DNA of 64,000 bases from Clostridium_AM sp963780135. Its GTDB lineage: Bacteria; Bacillota; Clostridia; Clostridiales; Clostridiaceae. The DNA lies in contig CAWAAR010000003.1 in the NCBI GenBank assembly GCA_963780135.1, positions 186,001-250,000 of the forward strand, in the 5' to 3' direction. The translations under genes were made by a program, and so were the position numbers. Of the stretch, positions 35,796 through 44,649 are shown one piece after another. Numbering within the stretch: the stretch's first letter is position 1; each line of letters opens with the position of its first letter. Under the pieces are notes generated by a model. The model saw only the letters and a list, made by a program, of their open reading frames with translations. It did not search any database and had not been told where the DNA came from.

Positions 35796-35871
35796 GCCCA
35801 TGTAGCTCAGTCGGCAGAGCGTCACCTTGGTAAGGTGGAGGTCACCGGTTCAATCCCGGTCATGGGCTCCA
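35796..35871 (+). tRNA. tRNA-Thr (anticodon GGT)
   Basis: A 76-base cloverleaf with CCA. Acceptor GCCCATG/CATGGGC, anticodon loop TTGGTAA. Nine bases after tRNA-Gly. Confidence 0.95.
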
Positions 35872-35949
35872 ATAATATATAAACCTTACAACACACCAGG
35901 GTGAGTTTACTTAAACTAAAAGTTAACCAAATAAGGAGGAATAAAAAAA

Positions 35950-37144
35950 ATGTCAAAAGCAAAATTTGAAAGAAACAAACCACATGTAAACATAGGAACA
36001 ATAGGACACGTAGATCACGGTAAGACAACATTAACAGCAGCAATAACAACAGTACTATCAAAAAAGGGATTTGCAGAAGCATCTAATTATGCAGCAATAG
36101 ATAAGGCACCAGAGGAAAGAGAAAGAGGAATCACAATCAACACAGCACACGTAGAATATGAAACAGAGAACAGACATTATGCACACGTTGATTGTCCAGG
36201 ACATGCAGATTATGTAAAGAACATGATAACAGGAGCAGCACAGATGGATGGAGCAATCTTAGTTGTAGTCGCAGCAGATGGTCCAATGCCACAGACAAGA
36301 GAGCATATACTACTAGCATCAAGAGTAGGAGTTAACTATATAGTAGTATTTTTAAATAAAGCAGATCAGGTAGATGATCCAGAATTATTAGAATTAGTAG
36401 AGATGGAAGTAAGAGAATTATTAAGTGAGTATGAATTCCCAGGAGACGATACACCAATAATAGCAGGATCAGCATTAAAAGCATTAGAAAACCCAACAGA
36501 TGATGAAGCAACAAAATGCATAACAGATTTAATGGATGCAGTAGATAGTTATATTCCAACACCAGAAAGAGCAACAGATAAACCATTCTTAATGCCAGTA
36601 GAAGATGTATTCACAATCACAGGAAGAGGAACAGTTGCAACAGGAAGAGTAGAAAGAGGAATATTAAAAGTTGGAGACGAAGTAGAAATCGTAGGATTAA
36701 AAGAAGAAAAAGGAAAGACAGTATGTACAGGAGTAGAAATGTTCAGAAAGCTTCTTGACCAAGCAATGGCAGGAGATAATATCGGAGCATTATTAAGAGG
36801 AATACAAAGAGATGACATCGAAAGAGGTCAGGTATTAGCAAAACCAGGTTCAGTACACCCACACAAGAAATTTGTAGGTCAAGTATATGTATTAAAGAAA
36901 GAAGAAGGCGGAAGACATACACCATTCTTCAATGGATACAGACCACAGTTTTATTTCAGAACAACAGACGTAACAGGAATCAATAGCATTACCAGAAGGA
37001 ATAGAAATGGTTATGCCAGGAGATCATATAGACATGAATGTTGAATTAATAACTCAAGTAGCAATGGATGAAGGATTAAGATTTGCTATAAGAGAAGGCG
37101 GAAGAACAGTTGGTTCAGGTGTTGTTACTAAAATAAACGAGTAA
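35950..37144 (+). CDS. tuf: elongation factor Tu, copy 1, frameshifted near its C-terminus
   Basis: Delivers aminoacyl-tRNA to the ribosome. GHVDHGKT, RGITI, DCPGH and NKAD motifs are intact. Near 36980 the sequence reads GGAATCAATAGC where copy 2 has GGAATGATAGC, one extra base. The frame therefore ends early at 37044 with an aberrant tail, while the normal C-terminus continues in the other frame to TAA at 37142-37144. The rest is almost identical to copy 2 at 51855, with few substitutions (for example ASN for AFD near residue 45, VVVAAD for VVSAAD). It lies directly after two tRNA genes and has its own terminator. Confidence 0.93.
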
Positions 37145-37156
37145 TTAAAACTTTTG

Positions 37157-37183
37157 GGACTGGGTTTCTACCTGGTCCTTTTG
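37157..37183 (+). terminator. tuf copy 1 terminator
   Basis: GGACTGGG (37157-37164) pairs with CCTGGTCC (37171-37178) with two G.T pairs, then TTTTG. Moderate strength. Confidence 0.6.
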
Positions 37184-37203
37184 AAAGTACTTTTTAAATT
37201 TTA

Positions 37204-37232
37204 TTGACATATAAACTAAGTTATGATAAATT
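37204..37232 (+). promoter_or_regulatory. promoter of rpmG-secE-nusG
   Basis: TTGACA at 37204-37209 with TAAATT at 37227-37232 (17-base spacing). The better-looking TATGAT at 37222 is too close, so the -10 is uncertain. Confidence 0.5.
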
Positions 37233-37312
37233 ATTAAAGTAATGCATAATTTAAAACTTGTAAAAAACATATTAATAGTTTACATATATGATTATATCAG
37301 GAGGTGTAAATA

Positions 37313-37462
37313 ATGAGAGTAAAAATAACATTAGCATGCACAGAATGCAAACAAAGAAATTATAACACAATGAAAAACAAGAAGAATGATCCAGATAGAT
37401 TGGAAATGAGAAAGTATTGTCCATTTTGCCACAAACATACACCTCATAAAGAAACAAAATAA
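37313..37462 (+). CDS. rpmG: 50S ribosomal protein L33, zinc-binding form
   Basis: A 49-residue L33, MRVKITLACTECKQRNYNTM..., with two CxxC pairs (C9/C12 and C36/C39) that bind zinc in C+ paralogues. The ATG follows AGGAGGTG at 37300-37307. It precedes secE and nusG, the conserved Firmicute order. Confidence 0.95.
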   Translation: MRVKITLACTECKQRNYNTMKNKKNDPDRLEMRKYCPFCHKHTPHKETK

Positions 37463-37506
37463 TATTTATAGAGGCATATAATAAATATTTTTAAGGATGT
37501 GAAAAA

Positions 37507-37737
37507 ATGGCTGTGCAGAATAATACAAAAAAAATGAAAAAATCAGCAGCGTCCGGAAATGGCTTTATTAAATTTTTTAAAGAATTAAAAGCAGAAGTTA
37601 AAAGAATAACTTGGGCCTCTAAAGAGAATGTAAAAAAAGCAACAATAACAGTTTTGATATTTTGTCTTATTTATGTAGTAGTTGTTGGATTACTAGATGT
37701 AGGATTTAATAATTTGTTTAATGTGATTTTTAAATAA
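37507..37737 (+). CDS. secE: preprotein translocase subunit SecE
   Basis: Small membrane subunit that clamps SecY. 76 residues: a basic N-terminus, the conserved amphipathic segment FIKFFKELKAEVKRITWASKEN (about 20-40), then one membrane helix (TITVLIFCLIYVVVVGLLDV). This is the single-helix Gram-positive form. ATG at 37507; the ribosome site GGATGTG is modest. secY lies at the end of the window. Confidence 0.94.
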   Translation: MAVQNNTKKMKKSAASGNGFIKFFKELKAEVKRITWASKENVKKATITVLIFCLIYVVVVGLLDVGFNNLFNVIFK

Positions 37738-37785
37738 AGGTAAGAAGGAGGTAGGGGTCGAGAAAAGATTCCCGTCCCTTGAGTT

Positions 37786-38306
37786 ATGGCAGAGAGAGCT
37801 AGATGGTATGTAGTCCATACATATTCTGGTTATGAAAATAAAGTTAAAGCCAATCTTGAAAAGACAATTGAAAATAGAAATCTTCAGGATTGGATACATG
37901 ATGTTCAAGTTCCTATGGAAGAACAAGTTGAAATTAAAGATGGAAAAAAGAAAGTATCATTAAAAAAAATATTTCCGGGATATGTTTTAGTACACATGTA
38001 ATGACTGATGATTCTTGGTATGTAGTTAGAAATACTAGAGGAGTAACAGGATTTGTAGGTCCAGGATCTAAACCAGTTGCACTTACAGATGAAGAAGTTA
38101 AGTCTATGGGAATAGCAGAAAAGACTGTTAACGTAGATGTAGAAGTAGGAGAAAATATTAAAGTTAAATCAGGTCCACTTGAAAACTTCCCAGCTGTTAT
38201 CCAAGAAATTAATGCAGAGAAAAGAAAAATTAAAGCGCTAGTTAACATGTTTGGCAGGGAAACACCTGTTGAACTTGATTTTAACCAAATAGAAAAACTA
38301 GATTAG
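37786..38306 (+). CDS. nusG: transcription termination/antitermination protein NusG, frameshifted
   Basis: Binds RNA polymerase and couples transcription with translation. The NGN domain starts ARWYVVHTYSGYENKVKANL and runs to IFPGYVLVHM, where TAA at 37999-38001 ends the frame. The continuation (TDDSWYVVRNTRGVTGFVGPG and a C-terminal KOW domain, IKVKSGPLENFPAVIQEI) lies in another frame up to 38306. Restoring one G after the ATG (CACATGGTAATGACT) gives MVMTDDSWY and a 173-residue protein of normal length. The simplest cause is a one-base deletion in a GG pair, probably a sequence error. Confidence 0.93.
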
Positions 38307-38330
38307 TCTATAAGACGAAAGTCTTAATAA

Positions 38331-38359
38331 GTGGGAGGACAAAAGTCCGTATTAACCAC
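38331..38359 (+). promoter_or_regulatory. L1-binding mRNA hairpin before rplK
   Basis: GTGG-GA-GGAC-AAAA-GTCC-GTATTAA-CCAC: outer stem GTGG/CCAC, asymmetric loop GA/GTATTAA, inner stem GGAC/GTCC. It imitates the L1-stalk base of 23S rRNA in this window (GGTGGGAG near 10340, ATACCACC near 10393). L1 probably binds here and blocks translation of rplK. Confidence 0.75.
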
Positions 38360-38379
38360 ATTATAGGAGGTGTAAATTC

Positions 38380-38805
38380 ATGGCTAAAAAAGTAGTAGGA
38401 ATGATTAAACTTCAGCTTCCTGCAGGAAAAGCAACTCCAGCACCACCAGTTGGACCAGCACTTGGACAGCATGGTGTAAACATTATGGGATTCTGTAAAG
38501 AATTTAATGCTAAGACTGCTAGTCAAGCAGGATTAATAATTCCAGTAGTAATTACTGTATATCAGGATAGATCTTTTAGTTTCATACTAAAGACTCCACC
38601 AGCAGCAGTATTACTAAAGAAAGCAGTAGGAATAGAAAGTGGTTCTGGTGTTCCAAATAAAACTAAGGTTGCTAAAGTTACAAAGGATCAGTTAAGACAA
38701 ATAGCTGAAACAAAAATGCCAGACTTAAATGCAGGATCAGTTGAAGCTGCTATGAGTATGATAGCAGGAACAGCAAGAAGCATGGGAATAACTGTAGAAG
38801 AGTAA
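38380..38805 (+). CDS. rplK: 50S ribosomal protein L11
   Basis: Part of the GTPase-associated centre on 23S rRNA. 141 residues: the N-terminal domain with the proline-rich linker (PAPPVGPALGQHGVNIMGFC) and the RNA-binding C-terminal domain (KTKVAKVTKDQLRQIAETK...MSMIAGTARSMGITVEE). The ATG follows AGGAGGTG. Translation is probably controlled by the L1 hairpin upstream. Confidence 0.97.
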   Translation: MAKKVVGMIKLQLPAGKATPAPPVGPALGQHGVNIMGFCKEFNAKTASQAGLIIPVVITVYQDRSFSFILKTPPAAVLLKKAVGIESGSGVPNKTKVAKVTKDQLRQIAETKMPDLNAGSVEAAMSMIAGTARSMGITVEE

Positions 38806-38818
38806 TTTTGTCAAAATA

Positions 38819-38845
38819 GTGGGAGGTAAAAACCGTTAAAACCAC
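38819..38845 (+). promoter_or_regulatory. second L1-binding mRNA hairpin, before rplA
   Basis: GTGG-GA-GGT-AAAA-ACC-GTTAAAA-CCAC: the same plan as the element before rplK. The inner stem has changed from GGAC/GTCC to GGT/ACC while staying paired, which is covariation supporting a real structure. It overlaps the start of the rplA ribosome-site region. Confidence 0.78.
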
Positions 38846-38861
38846 AAAGGAGGATTAGTAA

Positions 38862-39553
38862 ATGGGAAAAAGTTATATTGAAAGTGCTAAGCTTAGTTGA
38901 CAAAAATGTATTATATACACCATCAGAAGCTATGGAGCTTGCTGTAAAAACATCAAAGGCTAAATTTGATGAAACTATAGAATTAGCTTTAAGACTTGGT
39001 GTTGATCCAAGACATGCAGATCAGCAGGTTAGAGGAGCAGTAGTACTTCCTCATGGAACAGGAAAAAAAGTTAGAGTATTAGTTTTTGCTAAAAGGCGAA
39101 AAAGCAAAAGAAGCTGAAGCAGCAGGTGCTGAATTTGTTGGAGCAGAAGAACTTGTTGAAAAAATCCAAAAAGAAAACTGGTTTGATTTTGATGTAGTTG
39201 TTGCAACTCCAGATATGATGGGTGTTGTTGGTAGATTAGGTAGAGTATTAGGACCTAAGGGCTTAATGCCAAACCCAAAATCAGGAACAGTTACTTTTGA
39301 TGTTGCAAAGGCAATAGCTGATATTAAAGCTGGTAAAGTTGAATATAGAGTTGATAAAACTGCTATAATTCACGTTCCAATTGGAAAAAAATCTTTTGGT
39401 AATGAAAAGTTAGCTGAAAACTTCCATACATTAATGGAAGCTGTAGTTAAAGCTAAACCATCAGCAGCAAAAGGCCAATATTTAAAATCTGTAGTAGTTT
39501 CAAGTACTATGGGACCAGGAATAAAAATAAATCCAACAAAAGTTTTAGATTAG
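38862..39553 (+). CDS. rplA: 50S ribosomal protein L1, two frameshifts in this sequence
   Basis: L1 forms the mobile stalk at the E site and represses its own operon. ATG at 38862 after AAGGAGG; MGKSYIESAKL then hits TGA at 38898-38900 because of an extra base near 38895 (CTT-A-GTTGAC). The next frame (VDKNVLYTPSEAMELAVKTS to VRVLVFAK) breaks again at AAAA 39091-39094, where one A is extra. The last frame runs GEKAKEAEAAGAEFVGAEEL to the end at 39553. With both bases removed the protein is 229 residues, the normal length, with the signature GRLGRVLGPKGLMPNPKSGT intact. Confidence 0.93.
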
Positions 39554-39555
39554 TA

Positions 39556-39584
39556 TTGACATAGGTTTTAAATTTATGTATAAT
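39556..39584 (+). promoter_or_regulatory. rplJ-rplL promoter
   Basis: TTGACA at 39556-39561, 17 bases, TATAAT at 39579-39584: full consensus, directly after the rplA stop. Confidence 0.88.
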
Positions 39585-39604
39585 TCTAAGAGTTAACAAG
39601 TAAA

Positions 39605-39715
39605 TATTCCGTAGACAGTAGGTGCGAAAGCATAACGTATTAACAACCTACCGAGGGTTCCAATATAAAGATTATAATTGGTCTCTCTGTGTCTTCGGAG
39701 AGACCTTTAAATTTG
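39605..39715 (+). promoter_or_regulatory. ribosomal protein L10 leader
   Basis: The leader has the L10-binding fold GTAGGT (39618-39623) paired with ACCTAC (39646-39651), with an internal kink region around GCGAAAGCATAACG. A terminator-like hairpin GGTCTCTC/GAGAGACC (39680-39687, 39698-39705) with a T-rich tail follows. The L10-L12 complex would stabilise the terminator and lower rplJL expression, as known for the Firmicute L10 leader. Confidence 0.85.
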
Positions 39716-39753
39716 TATAATTGCAGTATAAACTGTGAGGAGGTGGACACACA

Positions 39754-40254
39754 GTGGGAAAGAATAGACAAATAAAAGAAGCTAAAGTTTTAGAAATAAA
39801 AGAAAAAATGGAAAAAGCACAAGGTATAATCTTTGCTCAATATCAAGGATTAACTGTTGAAGAAGATACAATGCTTAGAAAGAATTTAAGAGAAGCTGGT
39901 GTTGAATATAAAGTTTATAAAAATACTTTAACTGCATTAGCTGCAAAGGAGTTAGGATTTGGTGATATAGAAAGTATCCTTGAAGGACCATTATCAATGG
40001 CACTAGGATATGAAGATCCAACTGCTCCAGCAAGAATTCTTAATGATTTTGCAAAAGATCATAAGAAATTAGAATTAAAGGGTGGAATAGTTCAAGGAGA
40101 AATCTTTGATACAGAGAAGGTTAAACAACTTGCAACAATACCACCAAAGGAAGTTCTTATTGCAAAATTACTTGGAAGCTTCAAGGCTCCATTATCAAAT
40201 TTTGCATATTTAGTAAATGCTATAAAAGAAAAGAAAGAGTCAGAAGAGGCTTAA
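39754..40254 (+). CDS. rplJ: 50S ribosomal protein L10
   Basis: Base of the L7/L12 stalk. 166 residues; N-terminal rRNA-binding domain (AQGIIFAQYQGLTVEEDTML, YKVYKNTLTALAAKE) and the C-terminal helix that carries L7/L12 dimers. GTG start at 39754 after AGGAGGTG. Regulated by the leader upstream. Confidence 0.96.
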   Translation: MGKNRQIKEAKVLEIKEKMEKAQGIIFAQYQGLTVEEDTMLRKNLREAGVEYKVYKNTLTALAAKELGFGDIESILEGPLSMALGYEDPTAPARILNDFAKDHKKLELKGGIVQGEIFDTEKVKQLATIPPKEVLIAKLLGSFKAPLSNFAYLVNAIKEKKESEEA

Positions 40255-40285
40255 TTTAAAAAGGAAATTTTGGAGGTGTCTAACA

Positions 40286-40651
40286 ATGACAAGAGAAGAA
40301 ATAATTCAAGCTATAAAAGAAATGAGCGTTTTAGATTTAAACGAATTAGTAAAAGCATGTGAAGAGGAATTTGGAGTAAGCGCTGCAGCTCCAGTTGCTG
40401 CTGCAGGTGCTGCTGCTCCAGGTGCTGCTGCAGAAGAAAAAACTGAATTTGATGTAGTGTTAGCAGTAACAGGTTCAGAAAAAATCAAAGTTATAAAAGC
40501 TGTTAGAGAAATAACAGGATTAGGATTAAAAGAAGCTAAAGAAGTAGTTGATGGAGCTCCTAAGACATTAAAAGAAGGCGTAAGCAAAGAAGATGCTGAA
40601 GCTATAAAAGCTAAACTTGCAGAAGTTGGAGCTACTGTTGAAATAAAATAG
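40286..40651 (+). CDS. rplL: 50S ribosomal protein L7/L12
   Basis: Recruits translation GTPases. 121 residues: N-terminal dimerisation helix (MTREEIIQAIKEMSVLDLNE), an alanine-rich hinge (AAAPVAAAGAAAPGAAAEEK) and the C-terminal factor-binding domain (GLGLKEAKEVVDGAPKTLKE). ATG after GGAGGTG. Followed by a strong terminator. Confidence 0.97.
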   Translation: MTREEIIQAIKEMSVLDLNELVKACEEEFGVSAAAPVAAAGAAAPGAAAEEKTEFDVVLAVTGSEKIKVIKAVREITGLGLKEAKEVVDGAPKTLKEGVSKEDAEAIKAKLAEVGATVEIK

Positions 40652-40664
40652 TAATCTGCAAATT

Positions 40665-40697
40665 AAAGAGGCGCTTATAAAAAGTGCCTCTTTTTTA
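40665..40697 (+). terminator. rplJL terminator
   Basis: AAAGAGGCGCTT (40665-40676) and AAGTGCCTCTTT (40682-40693) with one G.T pair, then TTT. Confidence 0.82.
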
Positions 40698-40725
40698 AAA
40701 CTTTTAAAGATAAAATATAAATCAA

Positions 40726-40754
40726 TTGACAATTTAATACTATTGTGATAAAAT
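40726..40754 (+). promoter_or_regulatory. rpoB-rpoC promoter
   Basis: TTGACA at 40726-40731, 17 bases, TAAAAT at 40749-40754. A 180-base AT-rich leader without a frame precedes rpoB. Confidence 0.8.
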
Positions 40755-40933
40755 AGTAAATTGCATTGATTAATTAAAAATTGAATTAATTTTTAATTTT
40801 TAATTTGGAAAATTTGAATTAATTATGAAAAACAGGTTATAATAATTTGATGGTAATGTGATCAATCCAGAAGCATGTGCTATAAAGAGTTGTGTTTTTG
40901 GTTATTTTTAGTTTATGCAAGGGGTGAGAGTCA

Positions 40934-43900
40934 ATGGTACATCCTGTCCAGGTTGGTAAGAGAACGAGAATGAGCTTTTCCAAACTTAAAGAAGTAGGCG
41001 AAATGCCTAATTTAATTGAGGTGCAGTTAGATTCCTATAATTGGTTTTTAAAGGAAGGGTTGCAAGAGGTATTTGATGATATTAATCCTATTCAGGATTA
41101 TACAGCTAATCTTAATCTAGAATTTGTTGGATACAAATTAGATATGGATAACATTAAATATACTGTTGAAGAATGTAAAGAAAGAGATGCTACTTATGCA
41201 GCACCTTTAAAAGTAAAGGTTAGACTACTAAATAAAGAAACTGGTGAAGTAAAAGAACAGGAAGTTTTCATGGGAGATTTTCCTCTTATGACAGAGCAAG
41301 GAACTTTCATTATTAATGGAGCTGAAAGAGTAATAGTCAGCCAATTAGTAAGATCACCAGGCGTATATTATGATATGTCAGTTGATAAAACAGGTAAAAA
41401 GCTTTTTTCAGCAACTGTAATACCAAATAGAGGTGCGTGGTTAGAGTATGAAACAGACTCTAATGACATAATATATGTGAGGATAGATAAAACTAGAAAA
41501 TTACCTGTAACTATTCTTGCAAGAGCAATGGGATACGGAACAGACGCTGAAATCACTGAATTTTTTGGTGAAGATGAAAGATTAAAAGCAACAATGGAAA
41601 AGGACAATACAAAAACGCGTGAAGAGGCATTACTTGAGATATATAAAAGATTGAGACCAGGTGAACCACCTACGGTTGATAGTGCCCAATCACTTATTGA
41701 GTCTTTATTCTTCGATCAGAAAAGATATGATCTTTCAAGGGTAGGAAGATATAAGTTCAATAAAAAATTAGCGTTGAATCTTAGAATTGCAAATCAAATA
41801 TCAGCTCAAGATATTGTTAACCCACAAACAGGCGAAATACTTGTTGAAAAAGATGAAAAAATAAGTAGGGAAAAAGCCTTAGAAATTCAAAATTGTGGTG
41901 TGAACGCAGTAAATATTCAGCTTGAAGATAAAGTTATGAGAATTGTAGGTAATAACTTTGTAAACATACATAAATTTTTAGATTTTAATATAGATGATTT
42001 AAATATAAAAGAACTTGTTCATTATCCTACTTTAAAGTTAATAATGGATAACTATAGTGATGAAGATAGTATAAAAGAACAAATAAAGAAGAATATACAC
42101 TCTTTAATACCAAAACACATAATAAGAGATGATATATACACTACTATAAGCTATGAACTAGGATTACCATACAATATTGGTCATACTGATGATATCGACC
42201 ATCTTGGTAATAGAAGACTTAGATCAGTTGGAGAGTTACTTCAAAATCAGTTTAGAATAGGTCTATCTAGAATGGAAAGAGTAGTTAAAGAAAGAATGAC
42301 TATTCAAGATCAAGAAGTTATAACTCCGCAGGCTCTAATAAATATAAGACCTGTAGCTGCTGCCATAAAAGAATTTTTTGGTAGTTCACAGCTATCACAG
42401 TTCATGGATCAAACAAATCCGTTATCAGAACTTACTCATAAAAGAAGATTATCCGCATTAGGACCAGGAGGTCTTTCAAGAGAAAGAGCCGGATTTGAAG
42501 TTAGAGACGTTCATCATTCACATTATGGTAGAATGTGTCCTATAGAAACACCAGAAGGTCCAAATATAGGTCTTATTAATTCACTAGCAGCTTATGCTAG
42601 AGTAAATGAATATGGATTTATAGAAACACCTTATAGAAAAATAGATAAAAAGGCTGGCATAGTTAAAAATGAAATAGTATATATGACAGCAGATGAAGAA
42701 GATGAGTTTCTTATTGCACAAGCAAATGAACCATTAGATGATGATGGACATTTTACAGATACCAAGGTAACAGTAAGAGATCAAGAAGATGTACTTGTAG
42801 TTCCACGTGAAGATGTTGATCTTATGGATGTATCTCCAAGACAAATAGTTTCTGTAGCTACAGCTATGATACCATTCCTTGAAAATGATGATGCCAGCCG
42901 TGCACTTATGGGATCTAACATGCAGCGTCAAGCAGTGCCGCTATTAAAGCCTCAAGCACCTATTGTAGGAACAGGAATAGAGTACAAAGCAGCAGTAGAT
43001 TCAGGAGTTCTTCCTAAGGCTAAAAATGCTGGAACAGTTATATATGTTAGTGCTAATGAAGTAAGAGTAAAGAGAGATTCAGATGGCGGAATAGATACTT
43101 ATAGACTTTTAAAATTTAAAAGATCTAACCAAGGTACATGTATAAATCAAAGACCTATAGTAACAAAAGGTGAAAAGGTAGATAAAGGAACAGTACTATC
43201 AGATGGACCATCTACAGACCTTGGAGAAATAGCTTTAGGTAAAAACATAAGAATGGGATTTATAACATGGGAAGGTTATAACTATGAAGATGCTATGCTT
43301 ATATCTGAAGAATTAGTTAAAGAAGATGTATTTACATCAATTCATATAGAAGAATATGAAGCAGAAGCAAGAGATACAAAGCTAGGACCAGAAGAAATAA
43401 CTAGAGATATTCCAAATGTTGGTGAAGATGCTCTAAAAGATATAGATGAAAGAGGAATAATAAGAATAGGTGCTGAAGTAAGGTCTGGAGATATATTAGT
43501 AGGTAAGGTTACTCCAAAGGGAGAAACAGAACTTACAGCAGAAGAAAGATTACTTAGAGCGATATTTGGAGAAAAAGCAAGAGAAGTAAGAGATACTTCA
43601 CTTAGGGTACCTCATGGTGAAGCTGGAATAATTGTTGATGTAAAAGTATTTACAAGAGAAAATGGAGATGAACTTCCACCAGGAGTTAATAAATTAGTTA
43701 GATGTTATATAGCTCAAAAAAGAAAAATATCTGTAGGAGATAAAATGGCAGGAAGACATGGTAATAAGGGTGTTATATCAAGAGTATTACCAGAAGAAGA
43801 TATGCCTTTCCTACCAGATGGAAGACCACTTCAAATATGCTTAAATCCACTAGGAGTTCCTTCTCGTATGAATATAGGTCAGGTACTTGAAGTTCATTTA

Positions 43901-44632
43901 GGATGGGCAGCTAGTGAAATGGGATGGCATATAGCAACTCCTGTATTTGATGGAGCTACAGAAGAAGATATAGTAAAATGTCTAAGAGATGCAGGGTATA
44001 AGGAACATGGTAAAACTGTACTTTATGATGGAAGAACAGGTGAAGCATTTGATAACCAAGTAACAGTTGGATATATGTATATATTAAAACTTGCACATCT
44101 AGTTGATGATAAGATACATGCTAGATCCACTGGACCGTATTCATTAGTTACTCAACAACCATTGGGTGGTAAAGCTCAATTTGGAGGACAGAGATTCGGA
44201 GAAATGGAAGTTTGGGCTTTAGAAGCATATGGTGCTGCACATACACTTCAAGAAATATTGACAGTTAAATCTGATGACGTTGTGGGAAGAGTTAAAACTT
44301 ATGAAGCTATCGTAAAAGGTGAAAACATACCAGAACCAGGAGTTCCAGAATCATTTAAGGTTCTTATAAAAGAACTACAGGCATTATGTTTAGATGTAAA
44401 AGTATTAAATGATGATAATCAAGAAGTAAAACTTAAAGAATCTGTAGAGGAAGAAATCGAAGATTTAGGCGTAAATATGGAAGGAAGCGAAGAGTTTGTT
44501 CCACCAACTCCAACTGATGATTATGTTGAGCCAGAAGAAACTGAAGAAGAATTAGATCTTGATTATGATGATTTATCTCTAGATGAACTCCAAGGTAATT
44601 TGGAAATAGATGATTTTAATGACGAACATTAG
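40934..44632 (+). CDS. rpoB: DNA-directed RNA polymerase subunit beta
   Basis: Catalytic beta subunit. 1232 residues, intact. The rifampicin-binding region SSQLSQFMDQTNPLSELTHK then RRLSALGPGGLSRERAGFEV keeps the sensitive-type Asp, His and Ser residues. The KMAGRHGNKGVISR segment and the final GEMEVWALEAYGAAHTLQEI region are typical. The C-terminus has an acidic tail (EETEEELDLDYDDLSLDELQ). The ATG follows AGGGGTGAG. rpoC follows 17 bases later. Confidence 0.98.
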   Translation: MVHPVQVGKRTRMSFSKLKEVGEMPNLIEVQLDSYNWFLKEGLQEVFDDINPIQDYTANLNLEFVGYKLDMDNIKYTVEECKERDATYAAPLKVKVRLLNKETGEVKEQEVFMGDFPLMTEQGTFIINGAERVIVSQLVRSPGVYYDMSVDKTGKKLFSATVIPNRGAWLEYETDSNDIIYVRIDKTRKLPVTILARAMGYGTDAEITEFFGEDERLKATMEKDNTKTREEALLEIYKRLRPGEPPTVDSAQSLIESLFFDQKRYDLSRVGRYKFNKKLALNLRIANQISAQDIVNPQTGEILVEKDEKISREKALEIQNCGVNAVNIQLEDKVMRIVGNNFVNIHKFLDFNIDDLNIKELVHYPTLKLIMDNYSDEDSIKEQIKKNIHSLIPKHIIRDDIYTTISYELGLPYNIGHTDDIDHLGNRRLRSVGELLQNQFRIGLSRMERVVKERMTIQDQEVITPQALINIRPVAAAIKEFFGSSQLSQFMDQTNPLSELTHKRRLSALGPGGLSRERAGFEVRDVHHSHYGRMCPIETPEGPNIGLINSLAAYARVNEYGFIETPYRKIDKKAGIVKNEIVYMTADEEDEFLIAQANEPLDDDGHFTDTKVTVRDQEDVLVVPREDVDLMDVSPRQIVSVATAMIPFLENDDASRALMGSNMQRQAVPLLKPQAPIVGTGIEYKAAVDSGVLPKAKNAGTVIYVSANEVRVKRDSDGGIDTYRLLKFKRSNQGTCINQRPIVTKGEKVDKGTVLSDGPSTDLGEIALGKNIRMGFITWEGYNYEDAMLISEELVKEDVFTSIHIEEYEAEARDTKLGPEEITRDIPNVGEDALKDIDERGIIRIGAEVRSGDILVGKVTPKGETELTAEERLLRAIFGEKAREVRDTSLRVPHGEAGIIVDVKVFTRENGDELPPGVNKLVRCYIAQKRKISVGDKMAGRHGNKGVISRVLPEEDMPFLPDGRPLQICLNPLGVPSRMNIGQVLEVHLGWAASEMGWHIATPVFDGATEEDIVKCLRDAGYKEHGKTVLYDGRTGEAFDNQVTVGYMYILKLAHLVDDKIHARSTGPYSLVTQQPLGGKAQFGGQRFGEMEVWALEAYGAAHTLQEILTVKSDDVVGRVKTYEAIVKGENIPEPGVPESFKVLIKELQALCLDVKVLNDDNQEVKLKESVEEEIEDLGVNMEGSEEFVPPTPTDDYVEPEETEEELDLDYDDLSLDELQGNLEIDDFNDEH

Positions 44633-44649
44633 GAAGGGAGGATGTACCC

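Noticed and set aside
35538..36082. Two minus-strand frames with RRRELNPRQPAWEAS and LEPMTGIEPVTSTLP
   Set aside because: Antisense translations of tRNA-Gly and tRNA-Thr, a frequent annotation artefact.
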